In this document: positions 1-9,272 of the stretch, in pieces
Layout: the number at the start of each line of letters is the position of its first letter
Position numbering within the stretch: the stretch's first letter is position 1
Notes under the pieces: model-generated
Seen by the model: the letters and a program-made list of their open reading frames with translations, nothing else
Database searches by the model: none
What the model was told of the DNA's origin: nothing
NCBI GenBank assembly: GCA_027459705.1
Contig: DAIDHM010000154.1
Span: forward strand, 1-62,948
DNA length: 62,948 nucleotides
Direction of reading: 5' to 3'
Source: Ktedonobacteria bacterium
Lineage (GTDB): Bacteria > Chloroflexota > Ktedonobacteria > Ktedonobacterales > JACDGC01
Translations under genes and position numbers: made by a program

Positions 1-747
1 ATGGCCGCCGCCGCTCGCGCGCTGGGGACCCCGGTGGTGAGCGGGAATGTGAGCCTGTATAATGAGACGGGGGGTACGCCAATCTACCCAACTCCAATCA
101 TTGGTATGATTGGATTGCTGGAACCGGATGGCCTGGCCCCAAACGGACGCGATCCACTGCCTGGCGCTGCTGGTGTGGAGGGCGACATCATCGCGCTACT
201 CGGGCCCTGGCACGATGATCCCGCCGATCTGGGCGGCTCTACTTATCTGAACGAGGTGCATCACCTGGTCGCGGGACGACCACCCCAGATCGATCTGGAG
301 TTGGAAGCAGCTGTCCAGCGGTGTGTCATCGCTGCGCATGCGTCAAGTCTGCTACGCGCCGCACACGACTGCAGCGATGGCGGGCTGGGGATTGCGCTGG
401 CAGAATGGTGCGTCTGGTCGGGGATGGGCATCCATGGGGACGATGCGACTGGGGGCCGACCGGCCGTCATCGATCATCCAGTGGCCGTACTCTTCGGCGA
501 AGCACCTTCGCGCATCGTCCTGACCATCGCGTCAGAACACTGGGACCAGATGGTCGCGCTGGCGGAGGAGCGCAATGTACCGCTCTTCCGCATCGGTACG
601 GTTGGCGGCGCATCCCTCACCGTGCTCGGTGTTGAAGTGACCGTCGCGGAACTACGCGACCGCTGGGAAAATGGGCTGGAACGTGCCCTCGCCACCACAA
701 GACCGGATAGTCCGTTGGGTGACCAGATCTCAGCCCAGGTCGAATGA
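1..747 (+). CDS. purL: Phosphoribosylformylglycinamidine synthase subunit PurL, C-terminal part
   Basis: PurL converts FGAR to FGAM with ATP and glutamine-derived ammonia, the fourth step of purine synthesis. The frame is open at the left edge, so these 248 residues are only the C-terminal third and the first ATG is probably internal. Visible family motifs are VVSGNVSLYNE near residue 12, from the second ATP-binding AIRS-like domain, and HDCSDGGLGIALAE near residue 121, from the second AIRS C-terminal domain. The protein ends soon after this domain with no glutaminase domain. It is therefore the short bacterial type that needs separate PurS and PurQ subunits, which would lie outside the window. 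purA, further down the same pathway, is at 9273. A hairpin follows the stop. Confidence 0.93.
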   Translation: MAAAARALGTPVVSGNVSLYNETGGTPIYPTPIIGMIGLLEPDGLAPNGRDPLPGAAGVEGDIIALLGPWHDDPADLGGSTYLNEVHHLVAGRPPQIDLELEAAVQRCVIAAHASSLLRAAHDCSDGGLGIALAEWCVWSGMGIHGDDATGGRPAVIDHPVAVLFGEAPSRIVLTIASEHWDQMVALAEERNVPLFRIGTVGGASLTVLGVEVTVAELRDRWENGLERALATTRPDSPLGDQISAQVE

Positions 748-780
748 TGCAAGCAGGCAGAGGATAATAGGTCATACTGA

Positions 781-820
781 CGCTCCTCCTTCTTGCATCT
801 CACCCGCCAGAGGAGGAGCG
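781..820. terminator. Hairpin between convergent genes
   Basis: Ten-base arms (781-790 CGCTCCTCCT and 811-820 AGGAGGAGCG) pair perfectly around a 20-nt loop. The hairpin sits between the ends of purL (plus strand) and the esterase gene (minus strand), where a shared terminator is expected. No clear U tract follows on either strand. Confidence 0.5.
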
Positions 821-899
821 CGTTCGTTTCGTTCTCAATGTACCCAGGACAGGCCACACATATTCGGAGTGACCTTTCTCCCTGGTAACGACTCAGTGT

Positions 900-1820
900 C
901 TACGCGCTGGGCGGCAATCCTGTCTGAACGCGCGCAAATATACCGATCTGCGCGATGGCCTCGCGGGCTTCGGGCAAGAAGTCTCCCAGTGATTGAAAGA
1001 CATGCCACATGCCATCCCACTCGACGAAATCAACCGCTCCTCCGGTCGCACGAACTTTCTCGGCAACGCGCGCTGCGTCATCATACAGCACTTCATCGGA
1101 TCCAACATGGATAAGTAGTGGTGGCAACCCGTGGAGATCCGCATAGACCGGCGAGATGTGTGGTTCTCGCACATCGTGTGAACCAGCATACACCTGACCT
1201 GCTGCGGCCAGACCGGCCCCACTCAACCACGGATCGAGGTCTGCTCGATCTACCACACTCTTCCCTGTCCCCGCGAGATCGGTCCACGGAGAGAGCAGTA
1301 CCGCTGCTGCAGGCATGGGATAGCCCGCGTCCCGTAGCGTGAGGAGCAGAGCCAAAGTGAGACCACCACCAGCCGAATCTCCCGCGACGACAATGCCGCT
1401 TGGTGGTAAGCCCTGCGCCAACATCCAGCGATAGACGGCGGTGGCATCTTCGACGGCAGCAGGATAAGGATGTTCCGGCGCCAGGCGATACTCGGGAAGC
1501 AATGCGCGCATACCGCTCGCCTGCGCCAGGTTTGCGACGATACTTCGATGCGAGCGACGAGATCCCAGGGTATATGCGCCGCCATGCAAATACAGCATCG
1601 CCCGATCTGGCGCGGCTTCAGTTGGAATAAGCCAATCCGCAACTATCCCAGCGGAAGACACGGTCTCAACCTGCATCCCTGTGGGTAATTGAACGGCGCC
1701 ACCCGAAATACGTTCCGCCATCTCATCGAGATTGCGGCGCTGCACATCCAGTGGTGGGGGTGGTTGATTCTTCATTGCGAAGAAAATAGCACGTAGTTGC
1801 TGACTCTCAGGGCTGGGCAT
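900..1820 (-). CDS. Alpha/beta hydrolase, hormone-sensitive-lipase family esterase
   Basis: Carboxylester hydrolase of 306 residues. The HSL-family oxyanion-hole motif is visible (YLHGGAYTLGS), as is the nucleophile elbow GDSAGGG with the catalytic Ser. An Asp in GSDEVLYDDA and the His in GMWHVFQ complete the triad. There is no signal peptide, so it is probably cytoplasmic. The ATG at 1820 was chosen because GATGAGG lies about 9 nt upstream, although the frame is open a further 9 codons. The natural substrate cannot be told from sequence; the family takes short-chain esters. It converges on purL and appears to be transcribed alone. Confidence 0.88.
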   Translation of the reverse strand: MPSPESQQLRAIFFAMKNQPPPPLDVQRRNLDEMAERISGGAVQLPTGMQVETVSSAGIVADWLIPTEAAPDRAMLYLHGGAYTLGSRRSHRSIVANLAQASGMRALLPEYRLAPEHPYPAAVEDATAVYRWMLAQGLPPSGIVVAGDSAGGGLTLALLLTLRDAGYPMPAAAVLLSPWTDLAGTGKSVVDRADLDPWLSGAGLAAAGQVYAGSHDVREPHISPVYADLHGLPPLLIHVGSDEVLYDDAARVAEKVRATGGAVDFVEWDGMWHVFQSLGDFLPEAREAIAQIGIFARVQTGLPPSA

Positions 1821-2532
1821 CGTGTTGCACCTCATCTCATGGTACAAGATTGGAACGTCGTAGCTCCAGTTGTGCTATAGCTTTGATATGACCCTGGACA
1901 TTCCGATGTGAACGCTTCCACGACATCATGTCTGGGAATTGTATGGTACCATACCGCCTGAAAACTCGGCAGGAGCACCTCGCCCACACCCCCTGGGCCG
2001 GACGCAACACGTTGCAAGAAGAGACCAAGGGCGGCCAATATGCCTTATACTCTTAAATTGATCCAGATGGTCACCCATCAGTTCCTGGCCAATTTCGAAA
2101 CCATTGCAGAACTCCTGAAGACCAATAAACGCCATCGCTATGCGTATCATCCCAAGACCTACCTGAATGTGCTTGACAGGTATCGCATGGACCTGCTATT
2201 CTCTGCGCATGAGGCGTGGCCATTTCCCTGCTCATCAGCATTTTCAGGATTCCAAATTGATCCTCTGCCCACCATTGGTAACGCATGAGTGGGATGATCA
2301 TCGAACACACGGAAGAGCATCCCCTTTGGCAACCAATCATGTGGTAACCAGGTGAGTGGTTGCAATAACTTAGCTCAATTCGCCTCGCTCATCTCCCCAC
2401 GTGGAGACCCTCCATAGGATTGGGAGGCATGTCAGTACACCTGGAGACTGGACCATCCGGCGGGACTGGATCATCCGGTGAGACCGGACCATCCAGGTTA
2501 AAATGCCAAGCTCCGCACACATGAGGTTGCTT
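1821..2532. other. Intergenic region upstream of the aldolase operon
   Basis: This 712-bp gap lies between the divergent esterase and aldolase genes. An open frame of 82 codons at 2040-2288 has no clear ribosome site and no recognisable motif, and I do not call it a gene. The right end holds three imperfect 18-nt repeats, listed separately. I see no convincing sigma-70 promoter. Confidence 0.5.
2443..2494. repeat. Three short tandem repeats
   Basis: Three consecutive copies of a 16-18 nt unit with consensus GGNGRGACYGGAYCATCC occupy 2443-2458, 2459-2476 and 2477-2494. They lie just upstream of the aldolase operon start at 2533. They could be binding sites for a regulator of that operon or a decayed minisatellite. 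Confidence 0.6.
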
Positions 2533-3816
2533 ATGACCGATCCGCCAGTTCCAACTTCTGCGGTAACCATTGGCCCAACGGTATCACCGAAAGCCAGGAC
2601 CGTGGCACCTCTCAGGCGCGATTATGCCATGTATCGCCGCGTTTTTAGCGGGCAGCCGATGCCCTTTGCCTTTGTCGATCTGGACCTCTTCGACCAGAAC
2701 GTACAAACAGTGCTGGCAATGGCGGGAACGAAACGAATCCGCATCGCATCGAAGTCGGTCCGGAGCGTGACAATGCTCCGGCGTGTGCTGGCCGCGGACC
2801 CCCGTTTCCAGGGCATCATGTGCTATAGCGCGCGCGAGGCTGTCTGGTTAGCCAACCAAGGTTTCACTGACTTGTTGGTTGGTTATCCATCCGTGCACCC
2901 GGATGAACTGGCGCAGGTCGCCAGCGCGGTGCATGCTGGGGCATCCATCACCTTAATGGTCGATAGCATCGCGCACGTCGAACGGATCGCCGCGGCAGCA
3001 CGTGCTGCAGGCCCCTCTGGGTCCACAACCCTTGCCGTGTGTATCGAGGTAGACCTTTCAGTCGATGTGCCCAACCTGCATTTTGGTGTCTGGCGTTCGC
3101 CTCTGCGGACCCCAGAACAGGCGCGGCCGATCTTGGCGGCCATCAACGCGACGGCCGGGGCCGTCCGTCTTGATGGTTTGATGGGTTATGAAGCTCAGAT
3201 TGCGGGCGTCGTCGATGCACTACCGGGCAAATGGGTAAGGAATCGCGTCGTACGCGCGATGAAGCGGCACTCCTTCCAGGTAGCTGCCACACGTCGTGCT
3301 GCGATAGTTGATCTCGTGACTTCGATGGGAATGGACCTGCGGTTCGTCAACGGCGGCGGAACAGGCAGCTTACTATCGACCCGTACCGAAGCGGTGGTGA
3401 CGGAAATAACCGTCGGTTCTGGTTTCTATAGTCCCGCGCTTTTTGATCACTATCAAGATTTCCGCTTCTTACCGGCGGCTGGTTATGCCATCGAGATCGT
3501 CCGACTGCCTGCGCCACATATCTATACTTGCCTGGGGGGCGGATATATGGCATCAGGCTCGCTTGGCCGCGAGAAATTGCCCACACCCTATCTTCCCGCT
3601 GGCGCAACACTGATACCGACCGAAGGTGTCGGCGAAGTCCAGACTCCCATATTCTACAAGGGGCAGGAGCAACTGCATCTGGGCGATCCGATCTTTCTAC
3701 GACACAGCAAAGCTGGGGAGCTCTGCGAGCATTTTCATCGACTCTTGCTGGTAGCGGATAACCAGATCGTCGGTGACGCGACAACCTATCGTGGCGATGC
3801 TCAACTCTGGTTTTGA
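2533..3816 (+). CDS. PLP-dependent amino acid deaminase/aldolase (D-threonine aldolase-like, alanine racemase fold)
   Basis: Protein of 427 residues with a fold-type III PLP barrel. FAFVDLDLFDQN followed by IRIASKSVRS carries the Schiff-base Lys. GIMCYSAREAVWLA and FVNGGGTGS are typical of the phosphate- and substrate-binding strands. The C-terminal part contains LRHSKAGELCEHF, whose His and Cys resemble the metal ligands of D-serine dehydratase/D-threonine aldolase relatives. ATG 2533 has GAGG six bases upstream; the ATG codons at 2503 and 2521 are poorer choices. The substrate is unknown. The gene opens an operon with an FAD lactone/alditol oxidase and an amino-acid-type permease. Confidence 0.8.
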   Translation: MTDPPVPTSAVTIGPTVSPKARTVAPLRRDYAMYRRVFSGQPMPFAFVDLDLFDQNVQTVLAMAGTKRIRIASKSVRSVTMLRRVLAADPRFQGIMCYSAREAVWLANQGFTDLLVGYPSVHPDELAQVASAVHAGASITLMVDSIAHVERIAAAARAAGPSGSTTLAVCIEVDLSVDVPNLHFGVWRSPLRTPEQARPILAAINATAGAVRLDGLMGYEAQIAGVVDALPGKWVRNRVVRAMKRHSFQVAATRRAAIVDLVTSMGMDLRFVNGGGTGSLLSTRTEAVVTEITVGSGFYSPALFDHYQDFRFLPAAGYAIEIVRLPAPHIYTCLGGGYMASGSLGREKLPTPYLPAGATLIPTEGVGEVQTPIFYKGQEQLHLGDPIFLRHSKAGELCEHFHRLLLVADNQIVGDATTYRGDAQLWF

Positions 3817-3899
3817 AGGGGTGTTTGTCAAGCGCGTGGCGAGCATCGTATTGGCAATACTTCAAAAAAAGATCAGGAAGAGAGTTTTGGGAGGCTATC

Positions 3900-5279
3900 A
3901 TGGCAGCGAAGTCTGGCATCAACAATGGGCATTTACAAGGTGGTAGATGGCACAACTGGTCGGACTCAGTACAGTGCACGCCCCGCGCACTGGTCTTCCC
4001 TACCGATATCGCCGATCTCTCGCGCTTGCTGGCAGGCTATCAGCGCGAGGGCCGTCATGTCCGTGTCGTTGGTGCGGGTCATTCATTTACCCCCATTGCC
4101 CAGTCGGACGATATCCTGATCTCACTCGATGGGATGCAGGGCATCCTCAGTGCGGATGAGGTGGCGGGGACAGTCACCGTGCTGGGTGGGACGCGGCTCT
4201 TCCGCTTGGGTGAGGAACTCCATGCGCGCGGTGTGGCGCAGGAAAATCTTGGCGACATCAATCAACAGAGTATCGCTGGAGCGATAAGCACCGGCACCCA
4301 TGGCACTGGCATCGGATTTGGCAGCATCGCCACCCAGGTTGTGGGTCTCACGATCGTAACAGCCGATGGGTCGGTCATCACGTGCTCGGAAAGCGAGCAC
4401 TCCGAGATTTTTCAAGCGGCACGCGTGAGCCTGGGCTTGTTGGGAGTCATCGCCGCCGTTACGTTACGCGTTGTCCCAGAGAAGCGGCTACGATTGGTGA
4501 CACGTCGCGAGCGGCTGAGCACAATGCTGGCACAACTCGAATCCTATAAACACGACAACACCCATTTCGAATTTTACTGGTTCCCTTATACCGATGGCGG
4601 TCAGGCCAAGTTCGTCAACGAGACCGACGATCCGGTGACAAAAGCGGATTTTTGGTCGAATTTCAATAAAATTGTGCTGGAAAATGGCGCCCTCAAAGTC
4701 CTTTCGGAGATCAGTCGCATCGCCCCATCTCTCGCGCCGACGATCTGTCGGGTCTCGCTGGCGGGCATTACCCCCCTGAATGAAGTGAACTATAGCCATC
4801 GCATCTACGCCACTCCGCGCATGGTACGCTTTCAGGAGATGGAATACAGCGTTCCCGCCGACCAGTTTCCGGCCGTGATGGCAGAGGTCCAACAGCGCAT
4901 CGCCGAGCGGCGCTATAAGGTCAACTTTCCCATCGAGTGTCGTTTCGCCAGAGCTGACGATATCTGGCTCAGCACAGCGTCTCAACGCGATTCGGCATAT
5001 ATCGCCGTCCATATGTACCAGGGAATGCCGTACCGCGAGTATTTCGCCGGCATAGAAGAGATCTTTGTACGTCATAACGGTCGCCCCCACTGGGGGAAGC
5101 ACCACACTCGCGACGCCGCCTATCTCGCCGCGCAGTACCCTCATTGGCAAGATTTCCGCAACGTCCGCGAAACACTCGATCCCCAGGGCATCTTTTTGAA
5201 CGATTATCTGCGCCAACTCTTCGCGGTCTCCGCACCAGTGACTGTGTCCAACACCGTGGGCGATGCAGCTACATCATGA
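3900..5279 (+). CDS. FAD-linked oxidase, D-arabinono-1,4-lactone oxidase / alditol oxidase family
   Basis: Flavoprotein of 459 residues. The N-terminal half is an FAD_binding_4 domain; VVGAGHSFTPIA holds the His that covalently carries FAD in this family, and SIAGAISTGTHGTG is the second FAD motif. The C-terminal half matches the ALO domain, with HWGKHHTRD near the end as the conserved catalytic segment. The start at 3900 has GGGAGG five bases upstream, whereas the frame is open back to 3813. Members oxidise aldono-lactones or polyols and release hydrogen peroxide. I recall, without checking, that actinobacterial genomes also pair this family with the PLP enzyme found upstream here. Confidence 0.85.
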   Translation: MAAKSGINNGHLQGGRWHNWSDSVQCTPRALVFPTDIADLSRLLAGYQREGRHVRVVGAGHSFTPIAQSDDILISLDGMQGILSADEVAGTVTVLGGTRLFRLGEELHARGVAQENLGDINQQSIAGAISTGTHGTGIGFGSIATQVVGLTIVTADGSVITCSESEHSEIFQAARVSLGLLGVIAAVTLRVVPEKRLRLVTRRERLSTMLAQLESYKHDNTHFEFYWFPYTDGGQAKFVNETDDPVTKADFWSNFNKIVLENGALKVLSEISRIAPSLAPTICRVSLAGITPLNEVNYSHRIYATPRMVRFQEMEYSVPADQFPAVMAEVQQRIAERRYKVNFPIECRFARADDIWLSTASQRDSAYIAVHMYQGMPYREYFAGIEEIFVRHNGRPHWGKHHTRDAAYLAAQYPHWQDFRNVRETLDPQGIFLNDYLRQLFAVSAPVTVSNTVGDAATS

Positions 5280-5338
5280 TGACTCCATAGCTCCAACGAG
5301 ACGCATGCGCGCACAATTCGCCTGAGGAGGACGCACCT

Positions 5339-6784
5339 TTGACCATTCCTTCGAACGCTTTGCCTACCACTACAACTGCGGAGCCCACAAATCGCCTTCG
5401 TCCAAACATCCTGGGCTTACCCCATGCTATCGTCATTTCGGTCGCGGTCATGTCGCCCGCCGCGTCCATCTTCTTCAATACACCACCCCAGGCGGGGGTC
5501 GTTGGCGCGGCAATCCCATTTTGCTATGTGATTGGCTTTATCGTCGCCCTCTTCGTCGCCAACCAGTTCAGCGAATTAGCGCGCGAACTACCTTCCAGCG
5601 GCTCGGCTTATACTTTTGTCACCGCGGGATTAGGGCAGCGCTGGGGGTTTCTCGTCGGCTGGGTCGGCATGTTGGCCATTGCTCTTGGGGTGCCTTACTC
5701 TTTTGTCTTCATGAGTGCCAATCTCTCTGAACTCATCAACCGTTGGTTCGGAATCAACCTCGACTGGCCTGTCTTTTATGTGCTGGCGATCGGCATTGTC
5801 TTTGCCATCGCCTATACTGGAGTGCGCGCTTCACTCCGTCTGGACATCGGCTTTGTGATCTTTGAAGTTGGGATTTGTCTAGCACTTGCCGGTATCATCT
5901 TCTGGCATGTAGGACGATCTGGTGGCTTGACAGCCTCGCCATTTACGCCGAGCGGTATACCGGCCAGCGGGAGCCTAGCGGTTGGTATCATCTTCTCAGT
6001 CCTCTCCTTTATCGGCTTCGAGACAGCCGCCACGTTAGGCGAGGAGACGCGCAATCCGCGCAGAAACATCCCACGGGCGGTCTTCGGTTCGATGATCGTC
6101 ATCGGCATCTTCTATATTATCATGGTATATGCCGCGACACTGGGCTATGGCATCAATAACATGGTGACTGGCTACGCCAATGATGCTGCCCCGTTCGATA
6201 CGCTTGGTAGGCATTATGGTGGAGGAATGCTCACCGTGCTGATCGATATCGTCGGCGTCCTGGGCTTTTTCAGCGCGGCCCTGGCAATCGTCAATGGGGG
6301 CGCCCGCATAGTCTATGCAATCGCGCGCGATAAATTGCTGCCTGGTTTCCTGGCACGGACACACTCGCGTCGTCAGACCCCCGGCGCCGCAATCGCCACA
6401 CTCTGCGCCTTCGGCTTGGTGAGCGGCATCCCTCTGGGCTTGGCGCTCACGCCGATCAATGCTTTCGCTTTCCTGGCTGTGACCGATGCGACATTGACCC
6501 TGATCATCTATTTTGCCGTCAATCTCGCCTGCCTGCGCTTCTTTCGCACCCAACGGCGCGCGCAGTTTCAGATCCTGACCCACGGCATGCTACCGGTCAT
6601 TGGCATGTTGATTACCGGGGCAATTCTCGCGGCATTAGTCGCGTCGCCCGGCAATGCTCCACTTAGTTTCGCCCCCGCCCTGGTCGGAATCTGGTGTGTC
6701 ATCGGGGTAATTGTCGCTTTCATCCTGAAGATGCCTCCCAATTCTCCACTGGCCACTGCGGAGGACCATCCCACGCTCCCATAG
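5339..6784 (+). CDS. APC-superfamily amino acid permease
   Basis: Polytopic transporter of 481 residues with about 12 hydrophobic segments. The first reads GLPHAIVISVAVMSPAASI, like the TM1 substrate-binding loop of APC permeases, and FIGFETAATLGEETRNPRR matches the TM6-TM7 region of the family. It starts with TTG at 5339, preceded by GAGGAGG eight bases upstream. The stop of the oxidase gene is 59 bp away, so the three genes probably form one transcript. The permease would bring in an amino acid or amine used by the enzymes upstream; that link is inference. Confidence 0.88.
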   Translation: MTIPSNALPTTTTAEPTNRLRPNILGLPHAIVISVAVMSPAASIFFNTPPQAGVVGAAIPFCYVIGFIVALFVANQFSELARELPSSGSAYTFVTAGLGQRWGFLVGWVGMLAIALGVPYSFVFMSANLSELINRWFGINLDWPVFYVLAIGIVFAIAYTGVRASLRLDIGFVIFEVGICLALAGIIFWHVGRSGGLTASPFTPSGIPASGSLAVGIIFSVLSFIGFETAATLGEETRNPRRNIPRAVFGSMIVIGIFYIIMVYAATLGYGINNMVTGYANDAAPFDTLGRHYGGGMLTVLIDIVGVLGFFSAALAIVNGGARIVYAIARDKLLPGFLARTHSRRQTPGAAIATLCAFGLVSGIPLGLALTPINAFAFLAVTDATLTLIIYFAVNLACLRFFRTQRRAQFQILTHGMLPVIGMLITGAILAALVASPGNAPLSFAPALVGIWCVIGVIVAFILKMPPNSPLATAEDHPTLP

Positions 6785-6946
6785 ACCATCCAATCTTGAG
6801 AGGTCCAATCTCATTGCCAGGCCAGCGATTTCCCGGCACAGCCATTGCGGATGCGCTGGTGGGCACATACAATACAGTAGTGGTGAAGGTGCGAATCCGT
6901 CGAAACGCGACCAGACGCAACACAAATGTGCACAAGGGGGGTCATC

Positions 6947-7210
6947 ATGGAAATACTCCACTTCGTCGTCCGTATTTTCTTCGGTTTCTTGATCGTCGCG
7001 TTTTTTGCTTCATGGATCCTCTCATTCTTTCAGCTAGGCGCGGGCAATCCCATCTTACGCTTTGTCAACATCGTCATCGGCCCGATCCGCGAGCCATTGG
7101 ATCGTCGCATTCCCACGATTGGTGTTCTCAATGTCAGCTTCCTCGTCGCCCTATGGGCTCTCTTCTTCGTCATGAATTTGATCCTCATCGCGCTCCCACC
7201 CACCTGGTGA
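6947..7210 (+). CDS. YggT family small membrane protein
   Basis: Protein of 87 residues with two hydrophobic segments (about 5-25 and 62-85). Between them is a stretch containing the family-typical FVNIVIGPIREPLDRRIPT. YggT proteins are widespread inner-membrane proteins linked to ion or osmotic homeostasis and, in some bacteria, to the division cluster; the molecular role is unclear. ATG 6947 follows AAGGGGGG. It stands alone, 31 bp before the LLM oxidoreductase. Confidence 0.8.
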   Translation: MEILHFVVRIFFGFLIVAFFASWILSFFQLGAGNPILRFVNIVIGPIREPLDRRIPTIGVLNVSFLVALWALFFVMNLILIALPPTW

Positions 7211-7241
7211 CCGGCGCGACCAATTGGAAGGAGCACCGCCA

Positions 7242-8264
7242 GTGCGGGAACTTCGCCTCGGCATTGTGGCCGACAATCCCAACTTTCCGGGAGATTGGCA
7301 AAACATCGTCGCCAAAGTACGCATCGCCGATGAGTTGGGCTACGATTCCGTCTGGCTTGGCGAGACCTGGGGCTATGAGCTCTTCACCTCGCTCGCCGAT
7401 CTGATGCACGCGACCAAAAGGATCAAACTCGGTGCGGGAATCGCGAATATCTACTCACGTTCACCAGGTATTATTGCCACCTCTGCCGCCACACTGGACG
7501 AACGGAGTGGCGGTAGAATGCTCCTCGGATTAGGCTCATCTGGCCCGCAGGTCATTGAGCACTGGCATGGCGTCAAATATGAAAAGCCCTTGCGGCGCGT
7601 CCGCGAATACGTGGACATTGTTAATATGATCATGCGTCGTGAGCCGCTGAACTATGCGGGTGAGATCTTCCAGCTTGAGCGTGGATTCAAGTTACGCTTC
7701 AAGCCGGTCCGCGATCATATCCCGATCTATCTGGCGTCACTGGGCCAAAAGAGCATCGAGCAATGCGGAGCGCTGGCCGATGGCATTCTCCCCACCTTCT
7801 GGCCCAGTGAGCATTTTGTCACGCTACGCCAGTCCCTCGATGCGGCCAGCGTAGCTGCTGAGCGGCCACAGGGTAGTGTGGCGATAGCTCCCTATATCAC
7901 GACCGCGCTCCTGGTCGATCCCGCCCAGCGCGAGTTGGCGCGGAGGATGGCGCGCGACCCTATTGCCTGGTATATCGGGCGGATGGGGACATTTTACGCC
8001 GATATGCTCCGTCGCAATGGGTTCGCTGCCGAAGTCAATGCCGTCCTGGCGGGTTGGCAACAGGGCGCAGACACAGCGGCTCTGGCGGTATCGGATCGAT
8101 TATTGGACTCAACGGCCCTCATCGGAACTCCGACCGAGGTTGCGGATCGCCTGCGCGCCTGGCATGCGCTTGGCATGGACGAAGCATTGATCAGCCTGCC
8201 CCCTGGACCAGTGGACGCCACCGCAAGCCTGCTGGGCGCGCTCTTATCCGCCATGGGGACATAG
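7242..8264 (+). CDS. LLM class flavin/F420-dependent oxidoreductase
   Basis: Luciferase-like monooxygenase fold (TIM barrel), 340 residues. Family signatures are LGYDSVWLGETWG near residue 34, the strand IKLGAGIANIYSRSP and LLGLGSSGPQVIEHW. These fit the F420-dependent reductase branch (methylene-H4MPT reductase-like) common in Chloroflexota and Actinobacteria. The GTG at 7242 has GGAAGGAG eight bases upstream. F420 versus FMN use cannot be settled from motifs alone, and no F420 biosynthesis gene is in the window. Confidence 0.82.
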   Translation: MRELRLGIVADNPNFPGDWQNIVAKVRIADELGYDSVWLGETWGYELFTSLADLMHATKRIKLGAGIANIYSRSPGIIATSAATLDERSGGRMLLGLGSSGPQVIEHWHGVKYEKPLRRVREYVDIVNMIMRREPLNYAGEIFQLERGFKLRFKPVRDHIPIYLASLGQKSIEQCGALADGILPTFWPSEHFVTLRQSLDAASVAAERPQGSVAIAPYITTALLVDPAQRELARRMARDPIAWYIGRMGTFYADMLRRNGFAAEVNAVLAGWQQGADTAALAVSDRLLDSTALIGTPTEVADRLRAWHALGMDEALISLPPGPVDATASLLGALLSAMGT

Positions 8265-8399
8265 CTCGATCGCGATGGTCTCGTTGCAGGTGAAACCTCG
8301 GGCATCTGACACAAGACCCTCCTGTGTCACTAGCGAAAATGACAGGATAGGACTATAATACCTCGGTGTGTTCGACATGAGACTCTGTTGGAGGTCCGC

Positions 8400-9137
8400 G
8401 TGATCCAAAAATGTCCCAACTGTGGCCAGAATCCGGAGGGTCCGGTACCAGAAGCCAGCACCGTCACGCAATGTGCTGTTTGTAGGGGCGCAAGTATGCC
8501 CTCATCGCGCATTGTCAAGGCCCGGAGCTGGCGTGGGAAGTTCTGGTTACGTATGAGCGCAGCTGTTATGGCAGCCGCGTTGATCGTCGTGGTGGGACTG
8601 GCGGTATCGGCGCGACAGCAGGCCGAGATGACAGTGATATTTGGCTCGTCTGCCACGCTATCAGGCACGCAACCTCCAACACCATTTCCCCAATTTGCTT
8701 GGTACGTCGACGCCGAATCGAATTTCCAACTCCAATATCCACAGAGTTGGGAGTATATCCAGCAGCAACCGGGTGTTGAGTTCGATGATAATACGCAAGA
8801 TCCGAACTACATCGTACAGGTGCTTCTCCCCAATGTCGGGCCAGCAACACCGAGTGACTGGGTCGCGTATGAATTAGACAAGCTGCGCCAGACAACGAAT
8901 GCTTCGAGCATGTCGCTCGCAAAGGGCAGGCAACAGCGCCAGATTGGTGGCGAACTTTGGGAGAGTGGCGCGGCAACGCTGATCACCGGAGACGAAACCC
9001 TACAGGTTCAGGTGTTCGCGACGGTGCATGCCGGCGTGGTCTTTCTCATCAACCTCATCGTCGCCAATACCAACCCCGCGACCGCGCCACCTCAATATTT
9101 CGAGGTCATGCTCGATAGCTTCGCATTCCTTTCCTGA
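8400..9137 (+). CDS. Zinc-ribbon, membrane-anchored protein with PsbP/DUF1795-like outer domain
   Basis: Protein of 245 residues in three parts. An N-terminal zinc ribbon has CPNCGQN and CAVCRG. One transmembrane helix spans about residues 45-65 (AAVMAAALIVVVGLAV). The outer domain begins with FQLQYPQSWEYI, reminiscent of PsbP-like or DUF1795 folds. The GTG at 8400 has GGAGG five bases upstream. It probably sits in the membrane with the ribbon inside and the globular domain outside. Function unknown. The same plan recurs at 30074, and a ribbon-plus-helix version occurs at 54959. Confidence 0.6.
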   Translation: MIQKCPNCGQNPEGPVPEASTVTQCAVCRGASMPSSRIVKARSWRGKFWLRMSAAVMAAALIVVVGLAVSARQQAEMTVIFGSSATLSGTQPPTPFPQFAWYVDAESNFQLQYPQSWEYIQQQPGVEFDDNTQDPNYIVQVLLPNVGPATPSDWVAYELDKLRQTTNASSMSLAKGRQQRQIGGELWESGAATLITGDETLQVQVFATVHAGVVFLINLIVANTNPATAPPQYFEVMLDSFAFLS

Positions 9138-9272
9138 GGTAATCTGCCCTGATGGTCAGATGTCAGTGGCCACGGGGTCCATATGCACCAAACTGACGAG
9201 ATTCCAGCAAGCTCACCCGCGACAAACACTGCGGCGTAACCGCATGGACAAGAAAGTAATGAGGCAGAACAT

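Noticed and set aside
2040-2288. 82-codon open frame in the gap before the aldolase operon
   Set aside because: No convincing ribosome site, no motif, and a composition unlike nearby genes.
4488-5216. Long open frame on the minus strand within the FAD oxidase gene
   Set aside because: It lies opposite a clear family member and has no family features; it is a shadow of the real gene.
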